36,420 nucleotides of DNA from Clostridia bacterium (GCA_017537245.1 JAFYLD010000019.1:1-36420); one strand, 5' to 3'; shown: positions 8,449 through 16,460, numbered from the stretch's first letter. A program made the numbers and translations. Notes: generated by a model from the sequence alone, not told the origin.

Positions 8449-9003
8449 TTACTCCAATCCGTACTGCTTGCGCACGCCTTGATAGGTGTCGGTTATCGTT
8501 TTACTAATAATGTCCCAATCAAGCTCGAAATACCCCGTTGCAAGCATTGTAGCTATGCCGTGAACACAAGTCCACATTCTAAAGTGAAATAGGCTTGCCT
8601 CATCGCCGCTAAGACCTGTGGCATTTTCAACTAGGTTTGCCACAAATTTATCTAGTGGTAAGGCATAATTTTCATTGGTGCGGTCACGCATAAAAAGCAG
8701 TTTGAACAGTTCTTTTTCTTCGCGCGCAAAACGAATATATGCAATACCACTCGCTTTATAAGCGGGGTATTTTTGTTCGTATATTTCGCGGGTGAGATAG
8801 TTGTTATATAACTCGTCGGCCTTGTTTATTACCGCAAGGCGCAATTCGTCCATATTAGCAAAGTTTGAAAAAATCGGTTGAGTAGAGCAGTCAAGATATG
8901 ACGCAAGACTACGCGCATTCAGCGAATCGGCGCCACTTTGTCGCACCATATCAAGTGATGCCGAAATAATATCTTCTTTAGTAATTTTTACCTTTGGTGG
9001 CAT
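8449..9003 (-). CDS. TetR/AcrR-family repressor of the ABC exporter operon
   Basis: The 184-residue protein has an N-terminal TetR helix-turn-helix (about 8-55: IISASLDMVRQSGADSLNAR, then LASYLDCSTQPIFSNFANMD) and a helical ligand-binding C-terminal domain without a recognised ligand motif. The start is the ATG at 9003, with the near-perfect Shine-Dalgarno AAGGAGG (9010-9016 on the plus strand). It is the first gene of the operon and has a tandem palindromic site at its own promoter. The expected model is repression of itself and the two ABC genes until a transported ligand binds. Confidence 0.9.
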   Translation of the reverse strand: MPPKVKITKEDIISASLDMVRQSGADSLNARSLASYLDCSTQPIFSNFANMDELRLAVINKADELYNNYLTREIYEQKYPAYKASGIAYIRFAREEKELFKLLFMRDRTNENYALPLDKFVANLVENATGLSGDEASLFHFRMWTCVHGIATMLATGYFELDWDIISKTITDTYQGVRKQYGLE

Positions 9004-9019
9004 ATTATACCTCCTTAAA

Positions 9020-9047
9020 ATAACAAGTGTTATATATCAAATGTTAT
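9020..9047. promoter_or_regulatory. Tandem operator, probable TetR binding site
   Basis: Two abutting 14-bp elements are seen: ATAACAAGTGTTAT (9020-9033, arms ATAACA/TGTTAT perfect) and ATATCAAATGTTAT (9034-9047, one arm imperfect). The second touches the -10 box of the minus-strand promoter and the first covers the initial transcribed region. Occupancy would block transcription. Binding by the adjacent TetR protein is inferred from position. Confidence 0.65.
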
Positions 9048-9074
9048 TTTATCATAGCGAGGATTTAAAGTCAA
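9046..9074 (-). promoter_or_regulatory. Promoter of the TetR-ABC operon
   Basis: Read on the minus strand, -35 TTGACT (9069-9074) and -10 TAAAAT (9046-9051) are separated by exactly 17 bp. The -10 overlaps the last two bases of the tandem operator. Confidence 0.8.
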
Positions 9075-9076
9075 TA

Positions 9077-9119
9077 TAAAAAGAAAAATTCCCATCCACT
9101 TATGTGAAAGGGGTGGGAA
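9077..9119 (-). terminator. Possible second terminator downstream of tRNA-Leu
   Basis: On the minus strand, TTCCCACCC pairs with GGATGGGAA with one C-A mismatch, followed by TTTTTCTTTTT. It would insulate the TetR promoter from transcription leaving the tRNA gene. The stem is modest, hence the low confidence. Confidence 0.4.
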
Positions 9120-9132
9120 ATAGGTAAGAAGT

Positions 9133-9168
9133 AAAAATCCCTTGAACTGTTAAGTTCAAGGGATTTTT
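9133..9168. terminator. Strong bidirectional terminator at the 3' end of tRNA-Leu
   Basis: Arms of 16 bases (9133-9148 and 9153-9168) are perfectly complementary around a 4-base loop, with A5 and T5 ends. The hairpin begins at the last base of the tRNA CCA end. Confidence 0.88.
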
Positions 9169-9254
9169 GGTGCCGGTGGCCGGACTCGAACCGGCACGGT
9201 ATCGCTACCGGTGGATTTTGAGTCCACTACGTCTGCCAATTCCATCACACCGGC
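9168..9254 (-). tRNA. tRNA-Leu (anticodon CAA)
   Basis: The 87-base gene folds with acceptor stem GCCGGTG/CACCGGC, discriminator A and an encoded CCA. The T-arm is GCCGGTTCGAGTCCGGC. The anticodon stem GTGGA/TCCAC closes a CTCAAAA loop, giving anticodon CAA (reads UUG). The long variable arm (CGGTAGCGATACCG) is that of a class II tRNA and fits leucine. It has its own promoter and terminator. Confidence 0.97.
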
Positions 9255-9274
9255 AAATTTATGGTGCGAAGGTT

Positions 9275-9303
9275 ATTATACAACAATTGCTTTATAAAAT
9301 CAA
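9275..9303 (-). promoter_or_regulatory. Promoter of tRNA-Leu
   Basis: On the minus strand, -35 TTGATT (9298-9303) and -10 TATAAT (9275-9280) are 17 bp apart. The -10 is about 20 bases before the mature 5' end. Confidence 0.82.
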
Positions 9304-9323
9304 GTACTAATTTTATAAAATTT

Positions 9324-9350
9324 TAGTCCCCTTAAAATTTAAGGGGACTA
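9324..9350 (-). terminator. Hairpin ending the YhaO/YhaN-like operon
   Basis: TAGTCCCCTTAAA and TTTAAGGGGACTA form a perfect 13-bp inverted repeat with a one-base centre, directly after the ATPase stop. The T-tract on the minus strand is short and interrupted, so efficiency is uncertain. Confidence 0.6.
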
Positions 9351-9356
9351 GTGGGT

Positions 9357-11699
9357 TTAGTTATATGGTTTTTTAATTTCTACGTCATATTTTTGCGCCA
9401 AATCGCAAACCGCGTTATGACAGGTAAAGAGTATTCCTTGACCATCTTCGCAAAACTCTTTTAAGAACTTGATAGCCGTTTCTGTACGGGTATCGTCATA
9501 TTGCGAGAGCGAATCATCAAGGAAGATAGGTAATGATTCGTCACCACCGATAAGGGTTGTTATTGCAAGACGTAGGCTTAAATACGCTTGGTGTGTAGCG
9601 CCAAGACTTAGGTGAAGTAGGTCGTGCATACCAAAACTATCGGTCTCTTCTACAGAAAGTTCTAGTTTGTCGGTTACGTTTACGGTCTTGTACTTGCCGT
9701 CGGTAAGGCGAGAGAAGATAGCGTGGGTTGCTTTTTCAAGCTCGCTACCGTAACCGCGACGAAGCTCGTAAAAGCTTTCTTCCAAAACGCTTACTGCAAG
9801 GTCGGCAGCATCGCAAAATGCCTGTTTAGCATTGATTTTTTCTTGAAGATCTGCAATTTCGCGCTTGATTTCTTCGGGGTTTTCGCTATGTCTAAACGAG
9901 GTTTTAATTTTGGTTGCGATTTCGGTAATATCGTTTTTGATATTAGATATTTGTTCGCTGAGTGCTTCGTACTCGGCCTTAACCGCGTCAAAGTCAACGT
10001 CGTCGCCATTTTCAGCATTTAGCGCCTCAAGTTTTTTAGCTGCATCGTCATAGTCAATATTACCCAAATACTGACTAGCGGTTTTAAGTTGCAATTTTAT
10101 CTCTTTAAGTTCATTGGTCTTTTGCTTTAGCTCTTGTAGCTTTTCTTCGATAGACTCTATTGTGTCGATAGAATCAAAGCCTGATAAGTACCCAAATAAT
10201 TCATCCTTTGCGGCCGTTGCTTTTTCTTGCTCGGTTTGCAAAAGTTCTTGCTTTTTAGCAAGGTCGTCAAGACGTTGTTGCTTGATGGTAGCGTCGGCCT
10301 GTAAAACTGAATTTAGGGTGTTGATGCTAGCCGTTACGTTATTTATTTGTTCTTGCGCGGTGTTTTTTGACGCCTTGATTTCGGCAAGAGAATTATTGGC
10401 GTCGGCAAGTTTGTTTTGTGCGCTGGCAATGCCTGACGCATTTGTTGGTTTGATAATAAATGATAGCACAAGCAATACTGCCGCTACGCCAATTGCCGCC
10501 GCTGCAGCAATAACGTTAACAAATGCCGCGCAAGCGCCACCTGCGGCTGCTAGCACGATAGCAAGGACTAATAGCGCAGGATTTACCGCAGATTTTTTGT
10601 TTTGCGCCAACTCGAGTTCGGATTTAAGCTCTTCTACACGAGAGGTGAGGGTTGATTCTTCTGCTAGGTATTTTTCTTTTTTCTCTTCAAGCGCTTTTAC
10701 CTCGGTCTTGAGGTTTTCGATTTGTTCTTTTGCACTTTCGGGCGAAGCGTTCTGTAGCGCTATTGCCTCGTTAATGCGAGCGATATCTTGGTTAATATTG
10801 TCGCATCTATCAAGAGCAGATTTATACTTATTAAGACCAAATTCTATTTTGCCGGTAAGGTTCTCGTTGATTACGGTACCGTCTGCTAGTGTAAGAGATG
10901 CGGCAAGTTCGTCTAGACGAGCCTTTGTGTCTAAAAAGTCGATTAGTTTTTCGCGGTTTTTAATGTCTTGTTCCTTATCAACAATTACCTTTAGTTCGCG
11001 AGACTTTTTGTTAAGACGTTCATACTCGGCAAGTTTTACGGTAGCCTCATCGTTAAGTTGTGACTTTAGTTTGGCGTCGTTTTCGGCGTTTGTAAGACGA
11101 GTGTTAAGAGAAGAAAGAGTTTCTAAATCTTCGGCACAAGAACCGCTTCTGCCACTTTTTGAAATAAGCTTGTGACGTGTTGCCAAAATGTTTTCTTCTA
11201 TCTTTTTATAAGAAACGTCTTCACTACCCGTAAGAGCAACGTTAGAGAGCTTACCGTTAATTTCGCCTGCGGCAGCATCGTCTTTTATAAAGTCGCCGTT
11301 ACCGATAAATAGACTGCGCTCAAACGCGGAAGAAGAAAGACCAAAAAAGTCTTGTCCTAGATTTTTGCTGGTGTTAATTTTTTCACCGCTATCTAAATCG
11401 GTAAGGGTTAATTTGTCGGTCGAGTCGCTGGTGCGAAAGATTTTTTCGATTTGATAACGTTTGCCATTATGCTCGAAATCGATTCTACCGCCCATAACGC
11501 TACCGTCCCAAGGGGTGTATTTTTGACGGATTTTGGTGCTGGCGCTACCTGTACCGTAGAACATTGTTTTAATAAAGGTTGCAACGGTGCTTTTGCCGTC
11601 TTCATTTTGACCATAGATAACGTTAAGGCCATCACTGAGGTCTAGGGTAAAGTCTTTTAAACCGCCAAAAGCGGAGATATAAATTTTATTAAGTTTCAT
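9357..11699 (-). CDS. SbcC/Rad50-related AAA ATPase, YhaN-like, with two central membrane helices
   Basis: This 780-residue protein has the ABC-type ATPase head of SMC/Rad50 proteins split between its ends: Walker A GQNEDGKST (30-38), and near the C-terminus the signature LSLGATHQ and Walker B LPIFLDDSLSQYDD. The middle is long coiled coil (about 180-370 and 420-690). It is broken by a strongly hydrophobic Ala/Leu/Val stretch at about 376-416 that looks like a pair of membrane helices. No CxxC zinc hook is visible, unlike SbcC/Rad50; YhaN of Bacillus is the better comparison. The start is the ATG at 11699 after GGAGGAG, overlapping the upstream nuclease gene by 11 bases. The two products very likely form a nuclease-ATPase complex in DNA break processing, here perhaps held at the membrane. 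The membrane idea rests on hydrophobicity alone. Confidence 0.85.
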   Translation of the reverse strand: MKLNKIYISAFGGLKDFTLDLSDGLNVIYGQNEDGKSTVATFIKTMFYGTGSASTKIRQKYTPWDGSVMGGRIDFEHNGKRYQIEKIFRTSDSTDKLTLTDLDSGEKINTSKNLGQDFFGLSSSAFERSLFIGNGDFIKDDAAAGEINGKLSNVALTGSEDVSYKKIEENILATRHKLISKSGRSGSCAEDLETLSSLNTRLTNAENDAKLKSQLNDEATVKLAEYERLNKKSRELKVIVDKEQDIKNREKLIDFLDTKARLDELAASLTLADGTVINENLTGKIEFGLNKYKSALDRCDNINQDIARINEAIALQNASPESAKEQIENLKTEVKALEEKKEKYLAEESTLTSRVEELKSELELAQNKKSAVNPALLVLAIVLAAAGGACAAFVNVIAAAAAIGVAAVLLVLSFIIKPTNASGIASAQNKLADANNSLAEIKASKNTAQEQINNVTASINTLNSVLQADATIKQQRLDDLAKKQELLQTEQEKATAAKDELFGYLSGFDSIDTIESIEEKLQELKQKTNELKEIKLQLKTASQYLGNIDYDDAAKKLEALNAENGDDVDFDAVKAEYEALSEQISNIKNDITEIATKIKTSFRHSENPEEIKREIADLQEKINAKQAFCDAADLAVSVLEESFYELRRGYGSELEKATHAIFSRLTDGKYKTVNVTDKLELSVEETDSFGMHDLLHLSLGATHQAYLSLRLAITTLIGGDESLPIFLDDSLSQYDDTRTETAIKFLKEFCEDGQGILFTCHNAVCDLAQKYDVEIKKPYN

Positions 11700-12819
11700 C
11701 GTAGTTTACTCCTCCGCTAAATGCTTTAATACCAATGTTAAGCGCGTATAGTAGTTTTGCTTTTTCACAACTTTCGGCGCTTTCAATTTTTGTGAGCATC
11801 TTTTTAACAAAAATACCTTTTAGGGTGTTTTCTTTTGATAGTGATTCATAGTCGATTTTAAACTCGGTGTTGTCGCGTAGTTTTACAAAATAAACCGAGT
11901 CGGCAACGCGGGTGGTAATTTCGGCAAGTGAAAGTTTTATGCCGTCGTCAATACCACCGGTGAGTATAATTTTGTATAGGTTGTCGGCAAAACTGTCGGG
12001 GTATTTGTCTTTTATAAACTGCAATACTTTATCAGCGATTTCGTTTGAGGTTGCAAGATCGGTAATATCAACGTTTTCGGTCAGATGCATTCTTTTGCAA
12101 ACGGGAACAAAATCTAGTTTGCAATCGCCCATTGACACTTCACCTAGGTAAACACCCTTTTCGCCAAGCTCGTCAAAGCCTTGTCCTTCGGGACAACCGC
12201 AGTAGGCGATGAAAGAGTCGCCAATTTTGCCGATATCGGTGCGTTTGTGAACGTGACCTAGCGCGATATAGTCCATACCCGATGATTTGATAAAATCACT
12301 GGTAATAGAGTTGTAATCAGAGCCCAAATCACTGCGCAAATCGCCGTGAATACACATAAGATTTATAAAACTGTTATCGGTTGAAAGCGAGAAACTCTCA
12401 CTACCTGCCATATACGTTTCTTTAAACGATTTACCATACACGCGAGTGTTAAGCTCACTAAACTCTATACAGTCGTCACTAGTCTTTAACACGTAAAGGT
12501 TAGAGGGAAGGGTGTGCTTTGTGAATGGAGAGTCGGCATTAAGAGGGTCGTGATTACCCGCCGCATACACGATTTTTATATCGGGAATAGAAGAAAGACA
12601 TTCAAAAACTCTAGTAACAAAAGAATCTTCGATATTGTTTGAGTTAAACAAATCGCCCGCGATAAGCAAAATATCTACGCTAGAATCTTTAGCTAGTTTT
12701 ACAATGTTTTCAAAGGTGATAAGTGTTTCTGCGCGACGACTATCTGCTAGAGTGCCTAGCGAGCTTTCGGCAGCGCCGATATGTAGGTCCGCGCAATGTA
12801 AAATTTTAACTGAACTCAT
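11689..12819 (-). CDS. SbcD/Mre11-related metallophosphoesterase, YhaO-like DNA exonuclease
   Basis: The 376-residue protein carries the calcineurin-like phosphoesterase motifs in order: CADLHIG (Asp11, His13), IAGDLFNSN, AAGNHDPL and ALGHVHKR. These ligate two metal ions in SbcD, Mre11 and YhaO. Residues after about 230 form the capping and partner-binding region. The start is the ATG at 12819, with AGAAGG 8 bases upstream. Its stop lies inside the first codons of the ATPase gene, so the pair is coupled. It is expected to trim DNA ends together with the ATPase. YhaO-like is preferred over SbcD because its partner is YhaN-like. Confidence 0.88.
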   Translation of the reverse strand: MSSVKILHCADLHIGAAESSLGTLADSRRAETLITFENIVKLAKDSSVDILLIAGDLFNSNNIEDSFVTRVFECLSSIPDIKIVYAAGNHDPLNADSPFTKHTLPSNLYVLKTSDDCIEFSELNTRVYGKSFKETYMAGSESFSLSTDNSFINLMCIHGDLRSDLGSDYNSITSDFIKSSGMDYIALGHVHKRTDIGKIGDSFIAYCGCPEGQGFDELGEKGVYLGEVSMGDCKLDFVPVCKRMHLTENVDITDLATSNEIADKVLQFIKDKYPDSFADNLYKIILTGGIDDGIKLSLAEITTRVADSVYFVKLRDNTEFKIDYESLSKENTLKGIFVKKMLTKIESAESCEKAKLLYALNIGIKAFSGGVNYDET

Positions 12820-12853
12820 AAGATAACCTTCTTAAATATATAAGATATATTAC

Positions 12854-12882
12854 AGTATAACACCTTTTTCGACATAATTAAA
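12854..12882 (-). promoter_or_regulatory. Probable promoter of the YhaO/YhaN-like operon
   Basis: On the minus strand there is an extended -10 (TGT-TATACT, 12854-12862) with a weak -35 TTTAAT (12877-12882) at 17 bp. It is back to back with the deacetylase promoter. Confidence 0.55.
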
Positions 12883-12919
12883 GTATTATTTAAATTTATT
12901 AAAAAATAATATAAATTTG

Positions 12920-12948
12920 TGGACTTTTGTCGTAAGTTATGATATAAT
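12920..12948 (+). promoter_or_regulatory. Promoter of the deacetylase-dppA-ispE operon
   Basis: -35 TGGACT (12920-12925) and a perfect -10 TATAAT (12943-12948) are separated by 17 bp. An untranslated leader of about 25 bases contains a small imperfect CTCGGTG/CACGAG stem just before the Shine-Dalgarno. Confidence 0.75.
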
Positions 12949-12978
12949 CTCGGTGCATTACACGAGAGGATAAAATTG

Positions 12979-14013
12979 ATGGGAATTTTTAAACGAAAAA
13001 GTAATATAGTGTTTTTGTTTATTATATTTTTGCTTGTAGCGGCGCTTGCTGGCGTGTCGTATTTTGCTTATTTAAAGAATAACGATTATAAAGCTGCTTC
13101 AAAAGAACTTACCACTATACAAGAAGAAAACGAGAGCGAACTTGCAAAAGTAGAAAAACGAATTGAAGAACTTGAAAGTGAGATTGCCGAGTTGGAAACC
13201 AATTCTGATATAAGCGAGCAAGAAAAAGCCGAGCTTAACTCACAGTTGCAGTCAGCATTGGAAGAAAAAGCAAGACTTGAGAAAGAAAACAGTAGCCTAA
13301 AGTCAGAAAACTCGCTACTGCTTCGCAGAAAGGCGTTGCAAGACGCTATTAGATTAAACGCCGTTAAACAGTCAGACACCGCAAAAAGTGGTGTCTGTTA
13401 TCTTACTTTTGATGATGGTCCATCAGATAACACACTTAAAATTTTAGATATTCTAGATACGTATAACGCAAAGGCGACTTTTTTTGTAGTGGGTACTGCC
13501 AAAACACAGTATTTGCCAAAAATTGCTGCCAAAGGTCACGCAATTGGATTACACTCAACAAGCCATAAGTATAACGTTATTTACGATGATATTGAAAGTT
13601 ATCTTACCGACGTTCAGGGAATATCTGACATAGTGTATAAAAAAACCGGTATTCGCAGTAATTTGCTTCGTTTTCCGGGTGGTAGTAGCAACGTTATAAG
13701 CAAGAATTATTGCGAGGGTCTTATGACCGATTTGACCAAGCGTATGCCAAATTTAGGTTACGCTTATTTTGACTGGAACGTTGTATCGGGTGATGCCGAT
13801 GCAGCAAGCGTGCCTGCGGCAACTATTGCAAACAACGTTTTAACCAGAGCAAAGGGCAAAAAGAGTATTTGTGTGCTAATGCACGATACGTCGGCAAAAA
13901 ACACTACGGTCGAGGCTCTGCCCGCAATTTTAGAGGGGCTTAGCAAAATGGGTTTTCGCTTTGAAAAACTAACTGCCGAAACGTTTGGCTTTCATCAAAA
14001 TTTAAATAACTAA
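12979..14013 (+). CDS. Membrane-anchored polysaccharide (peptidoglycan) deacetylase
   Basis: The 344-residue enzyme has an N-terminal membrane anchor (about 8-32), a charged coiled coil (about 40-115) and a NodB-type carbohydrate esterase 4 domain (about 138-340). Catalytic motifs are present: TFDDGP with Asp145/Asp146, metal ligands His192 and His196 in HSTSH, RFPGG, the FDWN motif, and LMHDT with the late histidine. These enzymes remove acetyl groups from GlcNAc or MurNAc in the wall, often giving lysozyme resistance or acting in the spore cortex; which applies here is open. An in-frame TTG at 12976 directly precedes the ATG at 12979; the ATG has better spacing from GAGAGGA. It heads an operon with dppA-like and ispE genes. 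Confidence 0.9.
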   Translation: MGIFKRKSNIVFLFIIFLLVAALAGVSYFAYLKNNDYKAASKELTTIQEENESELAKVEKRIEELESEIAELETNSDISEQEKAELNSQLQSALEEKARLEKENSSLKSENSLLLRRKALQDAIRLNAVKQSDTAKSGVCYLTFDDGPSDNTLKILDILDTYNAKATFFVVGTAKTQYLPKIAAKGHAIGLHSTSHKYNVIYDDIESYLTDVQGISDIVYKKTGIRSNLLRFPGGSSNVISKNYCEGLMTDLTKRMPNLGYAYFDWNVVSGDADAASVPAATIANNVLTRAKGKKSICVLMHDTSAKNTTVEALPAILEGLSKMGFRFEKLTAETFGFHQNLNN

Positions 14014-14034
14014 CAAAATCATTTGGAGGATATT

Positions 14035-14847
14035 ATGGAATATTTAATAGCTTGTGATTTAGAGGGTATTCATGGAGTAGTAGGCGAGCCTAACAAGGGG
14101 CTTTTGACCGATATTCCCGATTATAAGGTTGCAACCGCAAATGCCGAAAAGGAAATCAACACAGTTGCAAAGGCGCTTTTTGACAGCGGCGCTACAAAGG
14201 TTGTTTTATGGGATAATCATGGTGCTTTGGTAAACGTTAATCGAGATAACATTGATAGTCGCGTAATACATATAGACGTAAACGCTATTAAGGGTAAGCC
14301 TCGTTATGATTTTGTAAGGGAACATAACTTTGCGGGCATTGTTTTTGTTGGTTATCATTCACGCGAGGGTACGCTAAACGGCGTTTTGGCGCACACCTTT
14401 AGTTCGGTTGCTATTCAGTATATGAAGATTAACGGCAAGGCAGTAGGCGAGTTGGAAATAGATAGTTATATCTGCGCAAAACACGGCATTGCCCCTATAT
14501 TCTTTTCTAGTGATGATATTTGCGTTGCACAGTTTAAGCAAACTGCACCTAATATAACTAGTGTTATTACAAAATATGCAAAGGGTAGAAATGCCGCTGA
14601 TTTTATTGACGAAGATAAAGTGCTACAAGATATGTACAACGGTGTGTGTGAAGCGGTTAAAAAAGATAATCCACTTATACCAATGACTACACCGCTTGAA
14701 CTTGAGGTAAGATATACTAGAATGGAGCGCGCCGCAGACAAGGTTAAGCTTGCGCAAGAAAAGAATATACCTGTAAGATACGGCGAGGACGCACATATCT
14801 TGTTCTTAGAAATCGATAAAATCGACGATATACCATTCTTTAGCTAA
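14035..14847 (+). CDS. dppA: M55-family D-aminopeptidase, DppA-like
   Basis: The 270-residue product matches the zinc D-aminopeptidase family M55. Metal ligands are in place: Asp8 and Glu10 (CDLEG), His62 (DNHG), His108 (GYHS) and Glu139 (GELEID), with the likely catalytic His120 (LAHTF). DppA of Bacillus releases N-terminal D-Ala from D-amino-acid peptides of the cell wall as a decameric ring. The start is the ATG at 14035; the in-frame TTG at 14023 is part of the Shine-Dalgarno TTGGAGGA itself. The gene follows the deacetylase by 21 bases, which fits a shared wall-turnover or wall-recycling role. No dipeptide ABC transporter genes follow, unlike the Bacillus dpp operon. Confidence 0.9.
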   Translation: MEYLIACDLEGIHGVVGEPNKGLLTDIPDYKVATANAEKEINTVAKALFDSGATKVVLWDNHGALVNVNRDNIDSRVIHIDVNAIKGKPRYDFVREHNFAGIVFVGYHSREGTLNGVLAHTFSSVAIQYMKINGKAVGELEIDSYICAKHGIAPIFFSSDDICVAQFKQTAPNITSVITKYAKGRNAADFIDEDKVLQDMYNGVCEAVKKDNPLIPMTTPLELEVRYTRMERAADKVKLAQEKNIPVRYGEDAHILFLEIDKIDDIPFFS

Positions 14848-14868
14848 AATATATTTTTGGTGAAAATA

Positions 14869-15708
14869 ATGAAACTTAAAGCTAATGCAAAAATTAATTT
14901 AACCCTTGACGTTTTAGGCAAGCGTGAAGACGGCTATCATCTTATAGATTCGGTCTTTCAATCGGTGTCGCTTGGCGATATTGTTGAAGTAACTGTTGCC
15001 AATAGCATTGTTGTTTTTTGCAGTGACAGTTCAATATGCGACGAGTCTAACATTGCTTATAAAGCGGCTAAAAAGTTTTTTGAGTACAATGGTATTCAAG
15101 GCGGTGCTAACGTAAAAATCGAAAAGCATATACCACTAGCGTCGGGTGTGGGTGGCGGTAGCGCCGATGCGGCTGCGGTTATAGTAGCGCTTGATAGATT
15201 GTATAACACAAATCTATCACAAGACGCTTTGTGCGAGATTGGTTTGTCGGTTGGCGCCGACGTGCCGTTTTGTATTGTGGGTGGTACCGCTCGCGTTGGT
15301 GGTATTGGTGAAAGGATGGAAAGACTATCTAATATACCAGAGTGCGCAATACTACTTATAAAACACGGTCAAAAACTTTCTACCGCCGATATGTACAGGC
15401 AGGTTGACGCTTTCCCTCAAGAAAGTTTTTATACCGATAAAATGGTAGATGGTATAAGTAACGGCAATTTAAACACCATTTGCCAAAACGTATTTAACGC
15501 GTTTGATAGCGTGTGCGATAACGAAAGTTTGGTAAATAATATTAAAACGACCAAACCTTTGGCGGTATCGTTGTCGGGTAGCGGTCCTACCGTTTTTGCA
15601 ATTTATGATAGTTTAGATAAAGCAAACGTGGCAAAAACTATATTGACCTCAAAAGGTTATAGCCCGTATATTGCAACTCCGTCTAAAAGCGGCATAGAAA
15701 TTGAATAA
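14869..15708 (+). CDS. ispE: 4-diphosphocytidyl-2-C-methyl-D-erythritol kinase
   Basis: The 279-residue GHMP-family kinase phosphorylates CDP-methylerythritol in the MEP route to isoprenoid precursors. Seen are the N-terminal AKINLTLDVLGKREDGYH motif, the ATP loop ASGVGGGSADAA, GADVPFC with the catalytic Asp, and SGSGPTVFAI. Length is normal for IspE. The start is taken as the ATG at 14869, with GGTGA at 14859-14863 as ribosome site; in-frame TTG and GTG codons just upstream overlap that site. It sits 21 bases after the dppA-like gene in the same operon. Isoprenoids supply the undecaprenyl carrier for wall synthesis, a loose link to its neighbours. Confidence 0.96.
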   Translation: MKLKANAKINLTLDVLGKREDGYHLIDSVFQSVSLGDIVEVTVANSIVVFCSDSSICDESNIAYKAAKKFFEYNGIQGGANVKIEKHIPLASGVGGGSADAAAVIVALDRLYNTNLSQDALCEIGLSVGADVPFCIVGGTARVGGIGERMERLSNIPECAILLIKHGQKLSTADMYRQVDAFPQESFYTDKMVDGISNGNLNTICQNVFNAFDSVCDNESLVNNIKTTKPLAVSLSGSGPTVFAIYDSLDKANVAKTILTSKGYSPYIATPSKSGIEIE

Positions 15709-15716
15709 AAACTTTT

Positions 15717-15762
15717 ACTCCTGTCAATATTGCTTTTAGGAAAAATTTGACAGGAGTATTTT
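15717..15762 (+). terminator. Hairpin after ispE that also contains the spoIIR ribosome site
   Basis: ACTCCTGTCAA (15717-15727) and TTGACAGGAGT (15747-15757) form a perfect 11-bp stem with a 19-base loop, followed by ATTTTT. This is a terminator form, yet AGGAG in the 3' arm (15752-15756) is the only good Shine-Dalgarno for the spoIIR ATG at 15764. The hairpin could end ispE transcripts, mask spoIIR translation, or both. Confidence 0.7.
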
Positions 15763-15763
15763 T

Positions 15764-16378
15764 ATGAAAACAAAGATTAGAAAAAACATTGAACTAGGAG
15801 TTTTGTTTGGACTTATTTGCGCTGTTACGTTAAGTTTTGCTCGTTTTGAAACACGGTGTGACGAACTGCGCGAGGGTGTATTAAGACTGCATATAATTGC
15901 AAATTCCGATAGCGAGAGCGATCAACAACTAAAACTTGCGGTGCGCGATGAAATACTTAAAAATTCTACCGATATATTTGCAACTTGCGCTACCGTCGAG
16001 GATGCAATAATTACGGCGGAAAGTAAAATAGACGATATAAATAAAATCGCCAACAACGTATTAGAGCAAAGCGGTTTTGACTACGAGGCTCGTGTATCTG
16101 TAGGTGACAAGTATTTTGACACGCGAGAGTATGATGACTTTACCTTGCCCGCAGGTACTTATAAATCTCTTGTTGTTGATTTAGGGGATGCCAAGGGCAA
16201 AAATTGGTGGTGCGTGGTGTTTCCGTGTATATGCGTGCCTAGCGCTAGCGATAATAAACTGTCTGATAGTGTATCAAACGAGGCAGCAAAAACGGCTGAA
16301 AACGCGCCAAAATACAAAATAAAATTCAAAAGTATGGAAATTTACGAGAAAATCAAAAAAATATTTTCAAAAAACTGA
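15764..16378 (+). CDS. spoIIR: Stage II sporulation protein R
   Basis: The 204-residue protein has an N-terminal hydrophobic segment (about 12-26), then the conserved core LRLHIIANSDSESDQQLK, followed by VRDEIL, and later LPAGTYKSL and WWCVVFP. These are hallmarks of SpoIIR. In the Bacillus model it is made in the forespore under sigma F, exported to the intermembrane space, and activates SpoIIGA to process pro-sigma E in the mother cell. It is therefore the clearest sign that this organism forms, or once formed, endospores. Shine-Dalgarno AGGAG lies 7 bases before the ATG, inside a stable hairpin. I found no convincing sigma F promoter in the 100 bases upstream. Confidence 0.95.
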   Translation: MKTKIRKNIELGVLFGLICAVTLSFARFETRCDELREGVLRLHIIANSDSESDQQLKLAVRDEILKNSTDIFATCATVEDAIITAESKIDDINKIANNVLEQSGFDYEARVSVGDKYFDTREYDDFTLPAGTYKSLVVDLGDAKGKNWWCVVFPCICVPSASDNKLSDSVSNEAAKTAENAPKYKIKFKSMEIYEKIKKIFSKN

Positions 16379-16397
16379 TAATTTTTTAAAATAATAC

Positions 16398-16426
16398 TTG
16401 CATTTTTGAAAGTTATGTGGTAGAAT
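16398..16426 (+). promoter_or_regulatory. Promoter of rpmE
   Basis: -35 TTGCAT (16398-16403) and -10 TAGAAT (16421-16426) are separated by 17 bp, about 35 bases before the rpmE start codon. Confidence 0.75.
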
Positions 16427-16460
16427 TCCAATGTTACAACGAAAGAAAGGGGTGACAAGG

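Noticed and set aside
10114-11175. 353-codon open frame on the plus strand, opposite the YhaN-like ATPase gene
   Set aside because: The product is Ser/Ala/Phe/Cys-rich low complexity, the antisense image of a coiled coil. The minus-strand gene has clear ATPase motifs and a good ribosome site.
9357-12819. Calling the nuclease/ATPase pair canonical sbcD/sbcC
   Set aside because: The ATPase is short for SbcC, has no CxxC hook and has a hydrophobic insert; YhaO/YhaN fits better.
15739-15748. GGAAAAATTT as a sigma F -10 box for spoIIR
   Set aside because: It fits the -10 consensus, but there is no GYWTA -35 at 15-17 bp, and transcription from it would start inside the ribosome site.
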